A DNA stretch of 44,745 nt from an uncultured Collinsella sp. (GCA_958346935.1 CATVTM010000007.1:1-44745); one strand, 5' to 3'. Positions 30,938-40,201 are shown, numbered from the stretch's first letter. Notes: generated by a model not told the origin, from the letters alone. Numbers and translations: made by a program.

Positions 30938-32854
30938 CTAGGCGCGCTCCTCGATAGCACCGTTTCTATATGCATCGAGCAGCTGACGCAGGTCTTGGAT
31001 TTGGCTGCGGATCTTGGCGCCAGTATCGGTGTCGCTCACCATGCGGCGACGGTCCGCTTGGTCAAAACGGTTGGTCTCGCTTTCGATGTCCACGTTGCGC
31101 GTGAGTGCCTCGGCAACCGTCGTAAAGGCCCGGTGCGACTTGAGGCGGCAGCCGCGCGAGCTCGAGATGAGCGTATAGCCGGCGATGCCCGTCTTGGGAT
31201 GGTAAGCGCGGCAGAAGCCGCCATCGATGACCAGCAGCTTGCCCTCGGCGCGGATGGGCTGCTCGCCCTTGGTGGTTTTAACGGGCGTGTGGCCGTTGAT
31301 GATGTGGCCGGTCGGCGAGCATGCCATGGGCGCGACGCCAAACTCGCGCATGATATCATCGCAGACCGAGGGCGACTTGGTAAGCGTAAAGTACGGGTCC
31401 ATCGGCTCGACCCAGGTGCTCTTATCGGCGATATAGGCGCGCTCAAAGGTACGCACCAGGCGTCCGCTGGCGGGTGAGTTAAAGCCAATCCACAGGTACC
31501 ACATCCAGTCGAGAGCGTCGCGGTCGCCCACGCGCCAGGCGCGGCGGGCGATGTGGTCGCAAAAATCGAGATAATCGCGGCCGGCGTGCCAGGTGCCCAG
31601 GCAGTTCATGCTGCTAAAGGTGCCGTCTTCGTTGAGCGGCACGCAGCCATGGAAGAGCAGGTTGCCGTTGGCGACCTTGTACATCGAGCCATGGGTGTAG
31701 AGGAAATCGATATGGCGATGCAGGTGATCGGCGGTGACAAACTCGGACACGAGCTTGTCGATGATGTGCTGCTCCTGAGACGTGAGCGTGTAGGGGTCCG
31801 CCGGGTCGACGGTGGGGAAGTCGTTGGTCGTGAGCGGCCACACGCTGCCGTCGGCGAGCGTGACCGTGCCGGTGTCGTGGTCGATCTTGTCGAGTAACAG
31901 GCGGTCGGTCATATCGAACTCGGGGTGGCGCTGGATAATCTGGCCCTCGAGCTTAAAGAGCAGCACGTTGATGGCCTTGATTAGCGGGGTGATGGGCTCA
32001 CCGGCGGTGTAGGTGGCATCGGCAAAGGCCACAAGCTCGCGCAGCGAGATGCCGTAGTCGTTCTCGAGGATCTCGTAATTGTCGTAGCGTAGGTTGTTGC
32101 GCAGCACCGTGGCGATGCAGGCGGGCTCACCGGCCGCAGCGCCCATCCACAGCAGGTCGTGGTTGCCCCACTGGATATCGAGCGAATGGTAGGTGAGCAG
32201 GCGGTCCATAATCTTGGCCGCGCCGCCGCCTCGGTCGAAGATGTCGCCCACCAGGTGCAGGTGGTCGACGGCCAGCCGCTTGATGAGCGAGGCGAGCGAC
32301 TCGATAAAGTCGTCGGCGCTGGCGGTCTCCAGGATGGACTCCACGATGCGCTCGTGATAGCGCACGCGATAGTTGTTCTCGTCCGGGTGCGTGTGCAACA
32401 ACTCGTCAATGATATAGGCGTAATCGCGCGGAATGGCCTTACGCACTTTGGAGCGCGTGTAGCGGCTTGAAAGCGAACGAGCGACCATGATGAGCTGGTC
32501 AAGCATCGTCTTGTACCAGGTGGGCGAGTCCTGGCGCTGGCTGCGGACCAGCTCGATCTTCTCGCGCGGGTAGTAGATGAGCGTGCACAGCTCGCCCTTT
32601 TCCTCAAAGGTGAGCGTGTCGCCAAAAATCTCGTCGACATGCTCGCGCACGACGCCCGAGCAGTTGTTGAGGATGTGCATAAAGGCTTCGTACTCACCAT
32701 GCACGTCGCTCATAAAATGCTCGGTGCCCTTGGGTAGGTTGAGGATGGCCGAGAGGTTGATAATTTCGGTAAATGCGGATTGTTCGGTGGGGAACTGTCT
32801 CGACAGCAGGCGCAGATACTTGAAGTCTTGCGGGTTGCGATCGAATGCGACCAT
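30938..32854 (-). CDS. fbp: Class III fructose-1,6-bisphosphatase
   Basis: 638-residue gluconeogenic phosphatase of the Firmicute-type class III, a metallophosphoesterase that dephosphorylates fructose-1,6-bisphosphate. Metal-site motifs are in order: FMSDVHGEYEAF, LVGDIFDRGGGA, IQWGNHDLLWMG, a His-rich middle (TADHLHRHIDFLYTHGSMY), and INGHTPVKTTKGEQPI with VIDGGF near the end. I chose ATG 32854 (MVAFDRNPQDFKYLRLLS) with GGAAGGTG upstream; the start at 32899 would add 15 unusual residues. A perfect dyad lies just upstream. Single gene. Confidence 0.95.
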   Translation of the reverse strand: MVAFDRNPQDFKYLRLLSRQFPTEQSAFTEIINLSAILNLPKGTEHFMSDVHGEYEAFMHILNNCSGVVREHVDEIFGDTLTFEEKGELCTLIYYPREKIELVRSQRQDSPTWYKTMLDQLIMVARSLSSRYTRSKVRKAIPRDYAYIIDELLHTHPDENNYRVRYHERIVESILETASADDFIESLASLIKRLAVDHLHLVGDIFDRGGGAAKIMDRLLTYHSLDIQWGNHDLLWMGAAAGEPACIATVLRNNLRYDNYEILENDYGISLRELVAFADATYTAGEPITPLIKAINVLLFKLEGQIIQRHPEFDMTDRLLLDKIDHDTGTVTLADGSVWPLTTNDFPTVDPADPYTLTSQEQHIIDKLVSEFVTADHLHRHIDFLYTHGSMYKVANGNLLFHGCVPLNEDGTFSSMNCLGTWHAGRDYLDFCDHIARRAWRVGDRDALDWMWYLWIGFNSPASGRLVRTFERAYIADKSTWVEPMDPYFTLTKSPSVCDDIMREFGVAPMACSPTGHIINGHTPVKTTKGEQPIRAEGKLLVIDGGFCRAYHPKTGIAGYTLISSSRGCRLKSHRAFTTVAEALTRNVDIESETNRFDQADRRRMVSDTDTGAKIRSQIQDLRQLLDAYRNGAIEERA

Positions 32855-32882
32855 GAAACACCTTCCGATGGGGCTGGTAAAA

Positions 32883-32910
32883 CTGATAAACAGCGTCAAA
32901 CGTTTATCAG
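32883..32910. promoter_or_regulatory. Perfect dyad upstream of fbp
   Basis: CTGATAAAC (32883-32891) and GTTTATCAG (32902-32910) are exact inverted repeats separated by ten bases, 29 bases before the fbp start. Position and symmetry suit a repressor or activator site. The regulator is unknown. The rest of 32855-33174 has no gene. Confidence 0.45.
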
Positions 32911-33078
32911 TATGCGCCGCTTTTGTTTCGATTTTGCGCCAGCGGCTGAATTGTCGGCTGAATGGTTTGGTAAATCGATTTAGTGAAGGTAGATGTGTTG
33001 GTTGGGTGGAGACGACAGAGGGTGTTTTCTCAGATATTTATGCGTGGGGCCGGTGGAGACGATGGTGGTAAAGATGTT

Positions 33079-33109
33079 CACTATTTTTGGTTCGATTTGG
33101 TAAATAGTG
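33079..33109. promoter_or_regulatory. Dyad upstream of the DegV gene
   Basis: CACTATTT (33079-33086) faces AAATAGTG (33102-33109), extended imperfectly by GTT/GAC, in an AT-richer patch about 66 bases before the degV-family start. A GATAAT-like -10 lies at about 33140. Possible operator. Confidence 0.35.
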
Positions 33110-33174
33110 GACATATGTACCGCATGTAGGCTCACTGTGCGATAATTTGCGCAGCAATGAGTAAGGAGCCTCAT

Positions 33175-34065
33175 ATGAGTGATTATGTCCTGACCTGTGA
33201 ATCCGCCGCCGACCGAACCCGTGAGTTCTTTGCGTCGCGCAATATCCCTGTCGTGTGTTTTCATTACGAGATCGACGATGTTGTCTATACGGACGATCTG
33301 TATCAGTCGATTACGCCGGACAAGTTTTTTGCCCAGATTGCCGCGGGCGCCATGCCCAAGACGTCTCAGGTGAGCGTGGGTGAGTACGAGGAGTTTTGGG
33401 AGCCGTTTGTTGCCGAGGGTAAAGACGTGCTGCACCTGACGTTGTCGTCGGGTATTTCGGGCACGTATGGATCGGCCTGCGTCGCGGCGCAGATGCTTGC
33501 GGATCGCTATCCCGAGGGCGGCAAGGTGCGCGTCATCGATTCGCTGGGGGCGTCTTCGGGCTTTGGTCTGTTGCTGGAATATGCCGCCGATGTGCGCGAT
33601 AGCGGGGCTTCACTCGACGAGACGGCCGCTTGGATTGAGGAGCACAAACTCAACCTGCACCACTGGTTCTTCTCGACCGATCTGTCGAGCTACCTACGAG
33701 GCGGTCGCATTTCGGCTGCGAGCGCGATCATTGGCACGGCGCTTAAGATTTGCCCGCTTATGACGGTCGATTGCGAAGGTAAGCTGTCGCCGCGTGAGAA
33801 GATTCGCACCAAGAAGCGCGCGATTTCCGAGATGGCTAAGACCATGATGGCACACGTGCAGGGCGGTACGGATTATTCGGGTAAGTGCATCATGTCGCAC
33901 TCGGCGTGCCGCGAGGATGCCGAGGCAGTTGCGGCGCTGATTGAGGAACAGGTTCCGCAGCTTAAAGGCAAGATTGAGATCAATGACATCGGTACTCTGA
34001 TTGGCTCGCATACCGGACCCGGTACGGTGGCGCTCTTCTTTATGGGCGACAAGCGCGTGGATTAA
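33175..34065 (+). CDS. DegV family fatty-acid-binding protein
   Basis: 296 residues of the DegV/FakB fold, which binds a fatty acid for FakA-type kinases. Typical segments: DYVLTCESAADRTREFF at the start, PKTSQVSVGEYEEFW, LTLSSGISGTYGSA (phosphate-like loop contacting the carboxylate), VIDSLGASSGFGLLL, LSSYLRGGRISAASAIIG, and the C-terminal IGTLIGSHTGPGTVALFF. I chose ATG 33175 with AAGGAG upstream; the ATG at 33157 lies before this site. No fakA kinase is adjacent, so the partner is elsewhere. A hairpin follows. Confidence 0.94.
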   Translation: MSDYVLTCESAADRTREFFASRNIPVVCFHYEIDDVVYTDDLYQSITPDKFFAQIAAGAMPKTSQVSVGEYEEFWEPFVAEGKDVLHLTLSSGISGTYGSACVAAQMLADRYPEGGKVRVIDSLGASSGFGLLLEYAADVRDSGASLDETAAWIEEHKLNLHHWFFSTDLSSYLRGGRISAASAIIGTALKICPLMTVDCEGKLSPREKIRTKKRAISEMAKTMMAHVQGGTDYSGKCIMSHSACREDAEAVAALIEEQVPQLKGKIEINDIGTLIGSHTGPGTVALFFMGDKRVD

Positions 34066-34101
34066 TTTGCCCCATCACGTCGCTGCATGATTGCTCAAAC
34101 G

Positions 34102-34134
34102 AAAACGGCCCGCCTCACGTTTGTGGGGCGGGCC
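34102..34134. terminator. Bidirectional terminator between convergent genes
   Basis: 12-bp stem GGCCCGCCTCAC (34107-34118) with GTGGGGCGGGCC (34123-34134), one mismatch, loop GTTT. The T run is good on the minus strand (GTTTTC) and modest on the plus (TTGCTGTT). It lies between the DegV gene and the convergent 34147 gene. Confidence 0.8.
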
Positions 34135-34146
34135 TTGCTGTTACGA

Positions 34147-35238
34147 TTAGCGTTTCTTTCCGCGGAAGAAGAAGCCGTGCAGTGACGGCTTGAGGCCGCG
34201 GTTGGCGCGATGCTCTTCGACGCGCTCGTGGATCGAAGCGACGCGCTCGATGACTTCGTCGGGAATCGGCACGTCGGGATTCATGTTCTCGACCTGGCTG
34301 ACCTCGGCGGCGGCGACCTGGTCGATAATGGGCACATCGTCGCGCGAGATGACAGGTGTGGCGTCTTCCTTCATCTTGCGATAACGCTGCATCATGTCGG
34401 TCTGTAGCTGCTGGGCCGAAGGCGGCGTCCAGATGATGGCGTTGGCGCCGGCGGCGATGGTCTCGCGAATGCTCTCGGGCGTCTTGCCGCCCGGCGCGAT
34501 GAGCGGCAGGTTGGGATAGCGCTCGCGCAGCTCGCGTAGGACCTGGGGTGTGTTCTTGCCGGCGGCGATGTTGAGAATCTTGGCGCCGGCGCGCACCTTG
34601 GCGTGGGCATCGTCGTCGCAGCGAACGACCGTGGCGATGACGGGGATGTCGGCGATGTTGGTGATGTGTTCGACCATCTCGGCAGTAGCGGGGGAGTTGA
34701 CCACGCAGCCCGCCGCGCCCTGCATCTCTGAGACGGCTGCCATCTGCACGGAGCGCTTGCCGGTCGTAGTTCCGCCGCCCACGCCTACAAAGACCGGGCA
34801 CTCGGCGACGGTCAGCAGCGCCTGCGTAATGGCCGGCTGCGGCGTGAAGGGGTAAACGGCAAAGACGGCATCGGCGTTGGAGTTGCGGATAACCGCGACG
34901 TCGGTGGTGTAAATGAGCGACTTGATGCGTCGGCCGAAGAGCGTAAAGCCGCTGGCCTCCTCGATCTCGTCGGGCATGCGAAGGGCCGCCTTGCGCAAAC
35001 GCCCGTCGATGGGCAGCGGCTCCATGGGGAGCAGTCCGTTGGGGGTCACGGCTACCTGGGGCTCGGTGAACTCGTCTGCGAGCTCGACCTCGGAGAAATC
35101 GACCGAGGCGACGATGTCCTCGTGAACCTCGGCGGGTACATCGATGGAAGCTTGGTCGTTTGCCGCGGCAGGCGTGTCGAAGGAGCTGGTGCCGACGAAG
35201 GCGTCGACGCGCTCATTTAGATCGTTGAGGGTATCCAT
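34147..35238 (-). CDS. TIM-barrel-like protein of unknown function
   Basis: 363 residues, soluble, no signal peptide. An acidic disordered head (~1-70) leads to an alpha/beta region. That region reads like a phosphate-binding TIM barrel of the KDPG-aldolase or NanE type: VFVGVGGGTTTGKRSVQMAA, AAGCVVNSPATAEMVEHIT, DIPVIATVVRCDDDAHAKVRAGAKILNIA, LPLIAPGGKTPESIRETIAAGANAIIWTPPS. A helical tail follows (IDQVAAAEVSQVENM) with a basic end, RGLKPSLHGFFFRGKKR. I cannot assign a reaction. Single gene, convergent with the DegV gene. Confidence 0.7.
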   Translation of the reverse strand: MDTLNDLNERVDAFVGTSSFDTPAAANDQASIDVPAEVHEDIVASVDFSEVELADEFTEPQVAVTPNGLLPMEPLPIDGRLRKAALRMPDEIEEASGFTLFGRRIKSLIYTTDVAVIRNSNADAVFAVYPFTPQPAITQALLTVAECPVFVGVGGGTTTGKRSVQMAAVSEMQGAAGCVVNSPATAEMVEHITNIADIPVIATVVRCDDDAHAKVRAGAKILNIAAGKNTPQVLRELRERYPNLPLIAPGGKTPESIRETIAAGANAIIWTPPSAQQLQTDMMQRYRKMKEDATPVISRDDVPIIDQVAAAEVSQVENMNPDVPIPDEVIERVASIHERVEEHRANRGLKPSLHGFFFRGKKR

Positions 35239-35429
35239 GGAGGCTCGATTCTATGTGATAACGGCCGGCGCTATGCAGCCGGAATTGCGAATGCTAAATC
35301 GTTTGACGAGTTGATTTTTCCCCGCCGCGCCATCCGTTAGACCGAAGGGCTGACGAACGTGAAGGAGCTGTGATGGCGGGGATCGAGGTGCTATCTTGAA
35401 AGTCCCGTTTAAAAGAGAGGTGACGCGGT

Positions 35430-35600
35430 ATGGAATTGACAGCAATGTTTGGCTCGATTGGCCTGTGTGTGGGCGCAATCGTTGCCGCCGCGGTCATCTA
35501 CTTTGTGGTCACGGCCATTAAGGGCAAAAGGGCCGAGCGCAAGGAGCGTGCGATGCTTAAACAGCATCGCGACCAGCAGGGCAAACGCGCACAGAAATAG
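35430..35600 (+). CDS. Small single-pass membrane protein
   Basis: 56 residues: MELTAMFGSIGLCVG, then a membrane helix (AIVAAAVIYFVVTAI) and a strongly basic cytosolic tail (KGKRAERKERAMLKQHRDQQ, then GKRAQK). GAGAGGTGA lies upstream of the ATG. Convergent with the rRNA methyltransferase gene 24 bases away. Size and charge resemble small regulatory membrane peptides; function unknown. Confidence 0.6.
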   Translation: MELTAMFGSIGLCVGAIVAAAVIYFVVTAIKGKRAERKERAMLKQHRDQQGKRAQK

Positions 35601-35624
35601 CTTGCTGAGTTTTGGATCCGTGCG

Positions 35625-36728
35625 CTAGCTGCGTTTTCGGATCAGGGCAATGTAGAAGCCCTCAAAGTCGCGGCTGGGCGGAATGGTCAGCGTGCCGGGC
35701 ATACCGTTGGCGACGGACGAGACGTGGCCGGCGGCGATGGCCTCGGTGAGAGCGTTGCTCTCGATGTGTGGCTCTTCGCCAGCTTCCTGAGCACGTTGCG
35801 TTTCACTTTCGCTCGGCGTGCCATCGAGGGGGATAAGCTCGCAATCCATGTGCTTGTCGAGGGCCTCTTGCAGGGCGTCCTCGTTTTCCTGCGGCATGAT
35901 CGAACAGGTGGAATAGACGAGCGTGCCGCCCGGTTTGAGGGCTCCCATGGCGCGGTCCAGAAGTGCTCGCTGCGCGCGGGCGCACTTGCTCAACAACTGC
36001 TCGGTGAGGCCGCGCAGACTTTTCTCGTTGCCGCTGATGACGGTGCCCGTGCCGGTGCAGGGGGCGTCGAGCAGGATGCGGTCGAAGCGGAAGAACTCGT
36101 CGAGCTCGCGTGCGTCGATGCGCATAACGGGCACGTTTTTGGCACCCTGGCGATGGAGGTTTGACTCGAGCTTTTCGGCGCGGGGAATGCTCATCTCGCA
36201 GGCTGTGAGGTGCGCCTGGCCCTGGGTGAGGGCGGCGATCTGCGTCGTCTTTCCACCGGGGGCCGCACACATGTCCAGGATGTCCTCGCCTGCCTGGGCG
36301 CCCAACACCAAAGGCGGCATCATGGACGACAGGCTCTGTAGGTAGATCTTTCCGTCGCGATAGATGTCGAGATCCCACAGATCGGAAACCTGGGCCTCGG
36401 GCAGGATAAAGGCGTCCGGATACCAGGTAACGGTTTGGTGCGCGATGCCGGCGGCATCGAGCGCCGCAACGATGTCCTCGGCGGTTGCCTTGAGCGTGTT
36501 GGCGCGCAGCGTGACCGGGCGTGTGGCCGCGGCGCCGAAGCCCTCGATCATGAGCTCGGCATCGGTGGGGGCATAGGCGCCGGCGACCGTGTCGACCATA
36601 AAGCGCGGCAGGCCGGCGGCGGAGTGTTGGGCGGCAAGCCGGTCGGAAAGCTCGGTAGCAGCAAATTGCCTAAGCTTGAGCTCGGGCTTGACCTGCTTTT
36701 TTTGCTTACGACGACGCGGCTTGGACAT
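35625..36728 (-). CDS. RsmB/NOP family 16S rRNA m5C methyltransferase (RsmF-like)
   Basis: 367 residues. The SAM-binding signature LDMCAAPGGKTTQIAAL, the motif DAPCTGTGTV (first catalytic Cys) and YSTCSIMPQENED (second Cys) define the NOL1/NOP2/Sun rRNA cytosine-C5 methyltransferases. There is an RNA-binding head with a basic N-terminus (MSKPRRRKQKKQVKPELKLR) and a C-terminal tail ending FEGFYIALIRKRS. No NusB-like N-terminal domain, so RsmF-like rather than RsmB. Start: ATG 36728, AGGAAAG upstream; the frame from 36755 lacks a site. It lies 37 bases downstream of metG and may share its transcript. Confidence 0.92.
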   Translation of the reverse strand: MSKPRRRKQKKQVKPELKLRQFAATELSDRLAAQHSAAGLPRFMVDTVAGAYAPTDAELMIEGFGAAATRPVTLRANTLKATAEDIVAALDAAGIAHQTVTWYPDAFILPEAQVSDLWDLDIYRDGKIYLQSLSSMMPPLVLGAQAGEDILDMCAAPGGKTTQIAALTQGQAHLTACEMSIPRAEKLESNLHRQGAKNVPVMRIDARELDEFFRFDRILLDAPCTGTGTVISGNEKSLRGLTEQLLSKCARAQRALLDRAMGALKPGGTLVYSTCSIMPQENEDALQEALDKHMDCELIPLDGTPSESETQRAQEAGEEPHIESNALTEAIAAGHVSSVANGMPGTLTIPPSRDFEGFYIALIRKRS

Positions 36729-36765
36729 CCGTCTTTCCTTCCCATTCCATTGCATGTCGAGTGTT

Positions 36766-38916
36766 TTAGTACTGGCTCTCGTGCTTGCTAAAGAAGTCGA
36801 AGCGCGGGGGCAGCGGCTTTACGCGGTGCTCGCCGGGCTTCTCACCCAGGCTCTCCACGAACTCGTCCGTGGAGGCAAAGATGTTATCCCAGCTAAAGAA
36901 GGCGACCGGATCGACGTCGAAGTATTCGCAGATGAGCTCGCAGCCGGCCGGCACAATACCGTGCATGAGCACGGTCGCCACGCGCAGCTCGGTAAAGGCG
37001 TCGACGAGGGCCTGCGTCATTGCGGCGTTTGCCTCGTTACCCTCGAGCTTGTTGGCGGCCTTGGAGGCATCGCTCCAGCGCTTGTTGGCAGCGCGCAGGT
37101 AGTCGTCGCACACGGCGAGCGCGCGGTGCGTCTCGAACTTGTACATGGCCTGCTCAAAGGCAAGGGCTGCCTGCTGGGCGGCTTCGACCACGGTGTCAGA
37201 AGCGGCACCAGCGGGGATGCAGCCGTTGCGGCAGGGGCTCTCGTCGCCCTCCTTGACGGCGACGCCGTAGAAGCAGCTGCGGGCCAAGCGGTTGAACACG
37301 CCGGTCAACAGCGCGCTCTCCTTAAGGGCCGGATCGATGACGCGCTTGTCGTCGCAGGCGCGTACCTCGTTGCCGTCCTTGTCCTTGCCGGTCACACGTG
37401 TGTCGTATGCCTTGGGGCTAAAGCTCACCGGCTTCTCGGACAGGCCGAGCGACAGCCAATGCGCGCGCATCTGCTCGCAGGTGTAGTGGTTGAGTAGGTC
37501 GTCTGCCGGCGGGGGAGGAGTCTGCGAGGACGAGCTGGCCTTTTTGCCCATGTAGAGCAGGTGGTAGCAGGCGCTGACGGTGCTCTGCGTGAGGTTCCAG
37601 CCTAGGGCCTCCCACATGGCGGTCTGCGCGATGCAGTAGAAGTAGATGTTGTCCTGACCGATAAACTGGTAGATCTGAGCGTCGTCAGAGCACCACCAGT
37701 CGCGCCAGTCGAGCGAGCTGTGCTGGTAGGTGGGCGCGGGCACCTGCGTGGAGTCGGCAGCGGGCTCGCCCATGAGGGCGGCATCCTGGGCGGCGACGCC
37801 CTCGGTCACGCCGGCGGCCTTGGCATCGCGCGCGAGCACGGTACGCGTATAGCTGATGGGCGCCCACAGGCTCTCGGGCCAGCACCAGCAGGTGACGTCG
37901 GAGACGCCATCGACCTCGGGCACCGGAACGCCCCAGTCGATGTTGCCGGTGATGCGGAAGGGCACGAGCGCCTTGCCGCTGCGGAAGCGCACGCCGCCGT
38001 TGGCAAGCACCGCATGGGCGTCGTCGCGCTCCTTCCAGCTGGGGAAGGTGACGGTAAAGCTGCTCTTGTTTCCCTCGGGCTCCAGCACGGTGTGCTCGGG
38101 CAGCTGGTCCTCGACGGCGTCGAAGGCCTCGCGGAACTTGTTCTGAATATAGAGCTGTGCCGGCAGCAGCCACTCCTCCATGGTCTTGGAGACCACGGAA
38201 CGAACCTGCGGGTTCTGGGCGAGCTTGGCGGTGTAGGTCTTCATAAAGTCGAGGTAGGCCGGCAGGTCGAAGTAGAGGTTGTCTACCGGGCGCAGCTCGG
38301 GCACCTCGCCGGTGAGCTGGCTCTTGGGCGCGATGAGCTCCTCGGGCTCAAACTGGTGACCCAGGTCGCACTCGTCGGCATAAGCCTTCTCGGACTTGCA
38401 GCCCTGGATGGGGCAGCGGCCGATCACCTGGCGGCCGTTGAGGAACGTGCCGGCCTTGGCGTCGTAGAACTGCAGCGTGGAGCGCTTGGAGATGGTGCCC
38501 TGTTCGTGCAGACGCTCGATAATCTCGGCGGTCACCTCGTTGTGAATCTGCGCAGCCGGCTCAAGGCCCGAGCCGCCGTAGATATCGCAGCTGATGTTGT
38601 AGTTGTTGAGGGTCGCGGCCTGGCGGGAGTGATTGGACTCGACATACTCGGCGATGGACTTGTCGTAGCCCTCGTTCTCCTTGAGCTTGCGGTAGCTCTC
38701 CATGATGGGCGAGCCGTAGCAGTCGGTGCCCGAGGTGAAGATGACGTTCTCGCGGCCCAGACGGTCGCGCAGGAAGCGGGCGAAGAAGTCGGCCGGGACA
38801 AAGACGCCACCGACGTGGCCAAAGTGAAGGCCCTTGTTGCCGTAGGGCTCGCCGGCGGTAACGATGGCGCGGCGAGGCCAGCTGGGACGGTCGTTCATGG
38901 AGTATTTGGATGCCAT
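36766..38916 (-). CDS. metG: Methionyl-tRNA synthetase with altered KMSKS loop
   Basis: 716 residues of class I synthetase. The N-terminus has AIVTAGEPYGNKGLHFGHVGG, with HFGH (31-34) as the HIGH motif. ENVIFTSGTDCYGSP, a zinc-type knuckle (CPIQGCKSEKAYADECDLGH) and SQLTGEVPELRPVDNLYFDL all match MetRS. The catalytic loop near residues 457-464 reads GKKASSSS where MetRS has KMSKS, so the second Lys is lost. The C-terminal anticodon-binding helices run from ~515 to ~705. ATG 38916 follows AAGGAG. Whether another MetRS exists in the genome is unknown; otherwise this atypical enzyme must do the job. Divergent from the DUF3267 gene. Confidence 0.85.
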   Translation of the reverse strand: MASKYSMNDRPSWPRRAIVTAGEPYGNKGLHFGHVGGVFVPADFFARFLRDRLGRENVIFTSGTDCYGSPIMESYRKLKENEGYDKSIAEYVESNHSRQAATLNNYNISCDIYGGSGLEPAAQIHNEVTAEIIERLHEQGTISKRSTLQFYDAKAGTFLNGRQVIGRCPIQGCKSEKAYADECDLGHQFEPEELIAPKSQLTGEVPELRPVDNLYFDLPAYLDFMKTYTAKLAQNPQVRSVVSKTMEEWLLPAQLYIQNKFREAFDAVEDQLPEHTVLEPEGNKSSFTVTFPSWKERDDAHAVLANGGVRFRSGKALVPFRITGNIDWGVPVPEVDGVSDVTCWCWPESLWAPISYTRTVLARDAKAAGVTEGVAAQDAALMGEPAADSTQVPAPTYQHSSLDWRDWWCSDDAQIYQFIGQDNIYFYCIAQTAMWEALGWNLTQSTVSACYHLLYMGKKASSSSQTPPPPADDLLNHYTCEQMRAHWLSLGLSEKPVSFSPKAYDTRVTGKDKDGNEVRACDDKRVIDPALKESALLTGVFNRLARSCFYGVAVKEGDESPCRNGCIPAGAASDTVVEAAQQAALAFEQAMYKFETHRALAVCDDYLRAANKRWSDASKAANKLEGNEANAAMTQALVDAFTELRVATVLMHGIVPAGCELICEYFDVDPVAFFSWDNIFASTDEFVESLGEKPGEHRVKPLPPRFDFFSKHESQY

Positions 38917-39048
38917 GGGACTCCTTCGCATATGGTGAGAGCGCGGCCGGGCGCAAGGCCTGGCGACGCGGTGGTCAATTCGTGCATATCGTTCGACATT
39001 ATCGCACATGCGGACGGGTACGTGGCAGGGGCGCTATCCTAAGATGCT

Positions 39049-39615
39049 ATGAATGAGATTTCCAACATACATGCGTTTGAGGACGAGGATTTTCTGCACG
39101 CCTGCTTTGTGTGGGGGATGGCCGTGCTCGGCGCATTTGCCGTGTGCCTGGTGCCGGTGTTTATGCTGCTGGGCGGACCCGCGGACCTGGATGCGGCTGA
39201 CGCGGGCGGTTGGACGGCGGTCGTGGGCTGGATAGTCGGCTTGGCTGCGATCTCAATGGCGTCGTTCGCCGTGCACGAGCTGGTGCACGGTGTGTTTTTT
39301 AAGCTGCTGGCGCCTGCGGGCGCGAAGGTGACCTTTGGGGCGAATCGCGAGACAGCGATGATCTATGCCTGCGCCGAAGGCGTTGTGTATTCTCGCCGGC
39401 GGTACGTGGCGGTTTGCCTGGCACCGACGGTTGTTGTGACGACAACGCTTGCCCTGGGGTTTGCGTTTTCGGGCCATCCGCTGCTGTGCTACCTGGCGGC
39501 CGGCTTGCATTTGTCGGGCTGTGTGGGCGACTGGTATTACGTGCGGACCATCTTGCGCGACCGCCGCATTGTTGCCTGCGAGGACACGTCCTTCGGCGTG
39601 CGCTTTTTTGGGTGA
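39049..39615 (+). CDS. DUF3267 family membrane zincin
   Basis: 188 residues with four membrane helices. FAVHELVHGVFFK (near residue 75) is the HExxH-like metalloprotease motif, here HELVHG, and the third helix is followed by SGCVGDWYYVRTIL, another family landmark. Members are putative intramembrane zinc peptidases with no known substrate. Stop is 10 bases before queH; the pair is probably one transcript, though the functional link is unclear. Confidence 0.85.
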   Translation: MNEISNIHAFEDEDFLHACFVWGMAVLGAFAVCLVPVFMLLGGPADLDAADAGGWTAVVGWIVGLAAISMASFAVHELVHGVFFKLLAPAGAKVTFGANRETAMIYACAEGVVYSRRRYVAVCLAPTVVVTTTLALGFAFSGHPLLCYLAAGLHLSGCVGDWYYVRTILRDRRIVACEDTSFGVRFFG

Positions 39616-39625
39616 GGAGATGTCG

Positions 39626-40201
39626 ATGAAGCCGTTGTTGCTGCATGCGTGCTGTGCGCCGTGCTCGCTTGAGCCGGTCCGCCTGCTGCGCGAGGAAGGG
39701 TTTGAGCCCACAATCTGCTGGACAAACCCCAATATTCAGCCTCACGATGAATGGCAGCGGCGTTTGGACGAGCTGCGCCGGTGGTGTGCCGATGGCGACA
39801 TCGAGCTTATCGAGGCGGGGGAGGACCGGAAGCGCTGGGAGGCCGGCGTGGCACCGCTGGGCGCCGATCGGCCTCGTCGCTGTCGCGCGTGCTATGCCTT
39901 GCGCTTGGCCGAGGCGTGCCGCGTGGCCCAGGAGCGCGGGTTTGAGTTTGTGGGCACGACGCTCGCCGTCTCGCCGTACCAGCTGTTCGATACCTGCAAT
40001 GACGTGCTTGAGCGCTTGGCGGCGGCACATGGGCTCACCCCGGTGATTCGCGATTTTCGCCCGTATTACCCCGAGGCGACACGCCGTTCGCGCGAGCTGG
40101 GCATGTATCGGCAGAACTACTGCGGCTGCCGATTCTCGGCCGTCGAGGCGGCCATGGACCGCGCCCGCATCCGCGACGAGCGCAAAGCCGCCAAAAAGTA
40201 G
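39626..40201 (+). CDS. queH: Epoxyqueuosine reductase QueH
   Basis: 191-residue member of the former DUF208 family, which reduces epoxyqueuosine to queuosine in tRNA, an alternative to QueG in anaerobes. Cysteine motifs: LLHACCAPCSLEPV at the N-terminus, RRCRACYALRL, and YCGCRFSAVEAAMD near the end, ligands for a 4Fe-4S cluster and an adjacent metal. I chose ATG 39626 with GAGGAG six bases upstream; the ATG at 39620 abuts the site. Next to queA, the preceding enzyme in the pathway. Confidence 0.95.
   Translation: MKPLLLHACCAPCSLEPVRLLREEGFEPTICWTNPNIQPHDEWQRRLDELRRWCADGDIELIEAGEDRKRWEAGVAPLGADRPRRCRACYALRLAEACRVAQERGFEFVGTTLAVSPYQLFDTCNDVLERLAAAHGLTPVIRDFRPYYPEATRRSRELGMYRQNYCGCRFSAVEAAMDRARIRDERKAAKK

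Noticed and set aside
39449..39625. Upstream extension of queH
   Set aside because: It overlaps the DUF3267 gene and gives an Arg/Cys-rich stretch unlike protein; the family starts at MKPLLLHACC.
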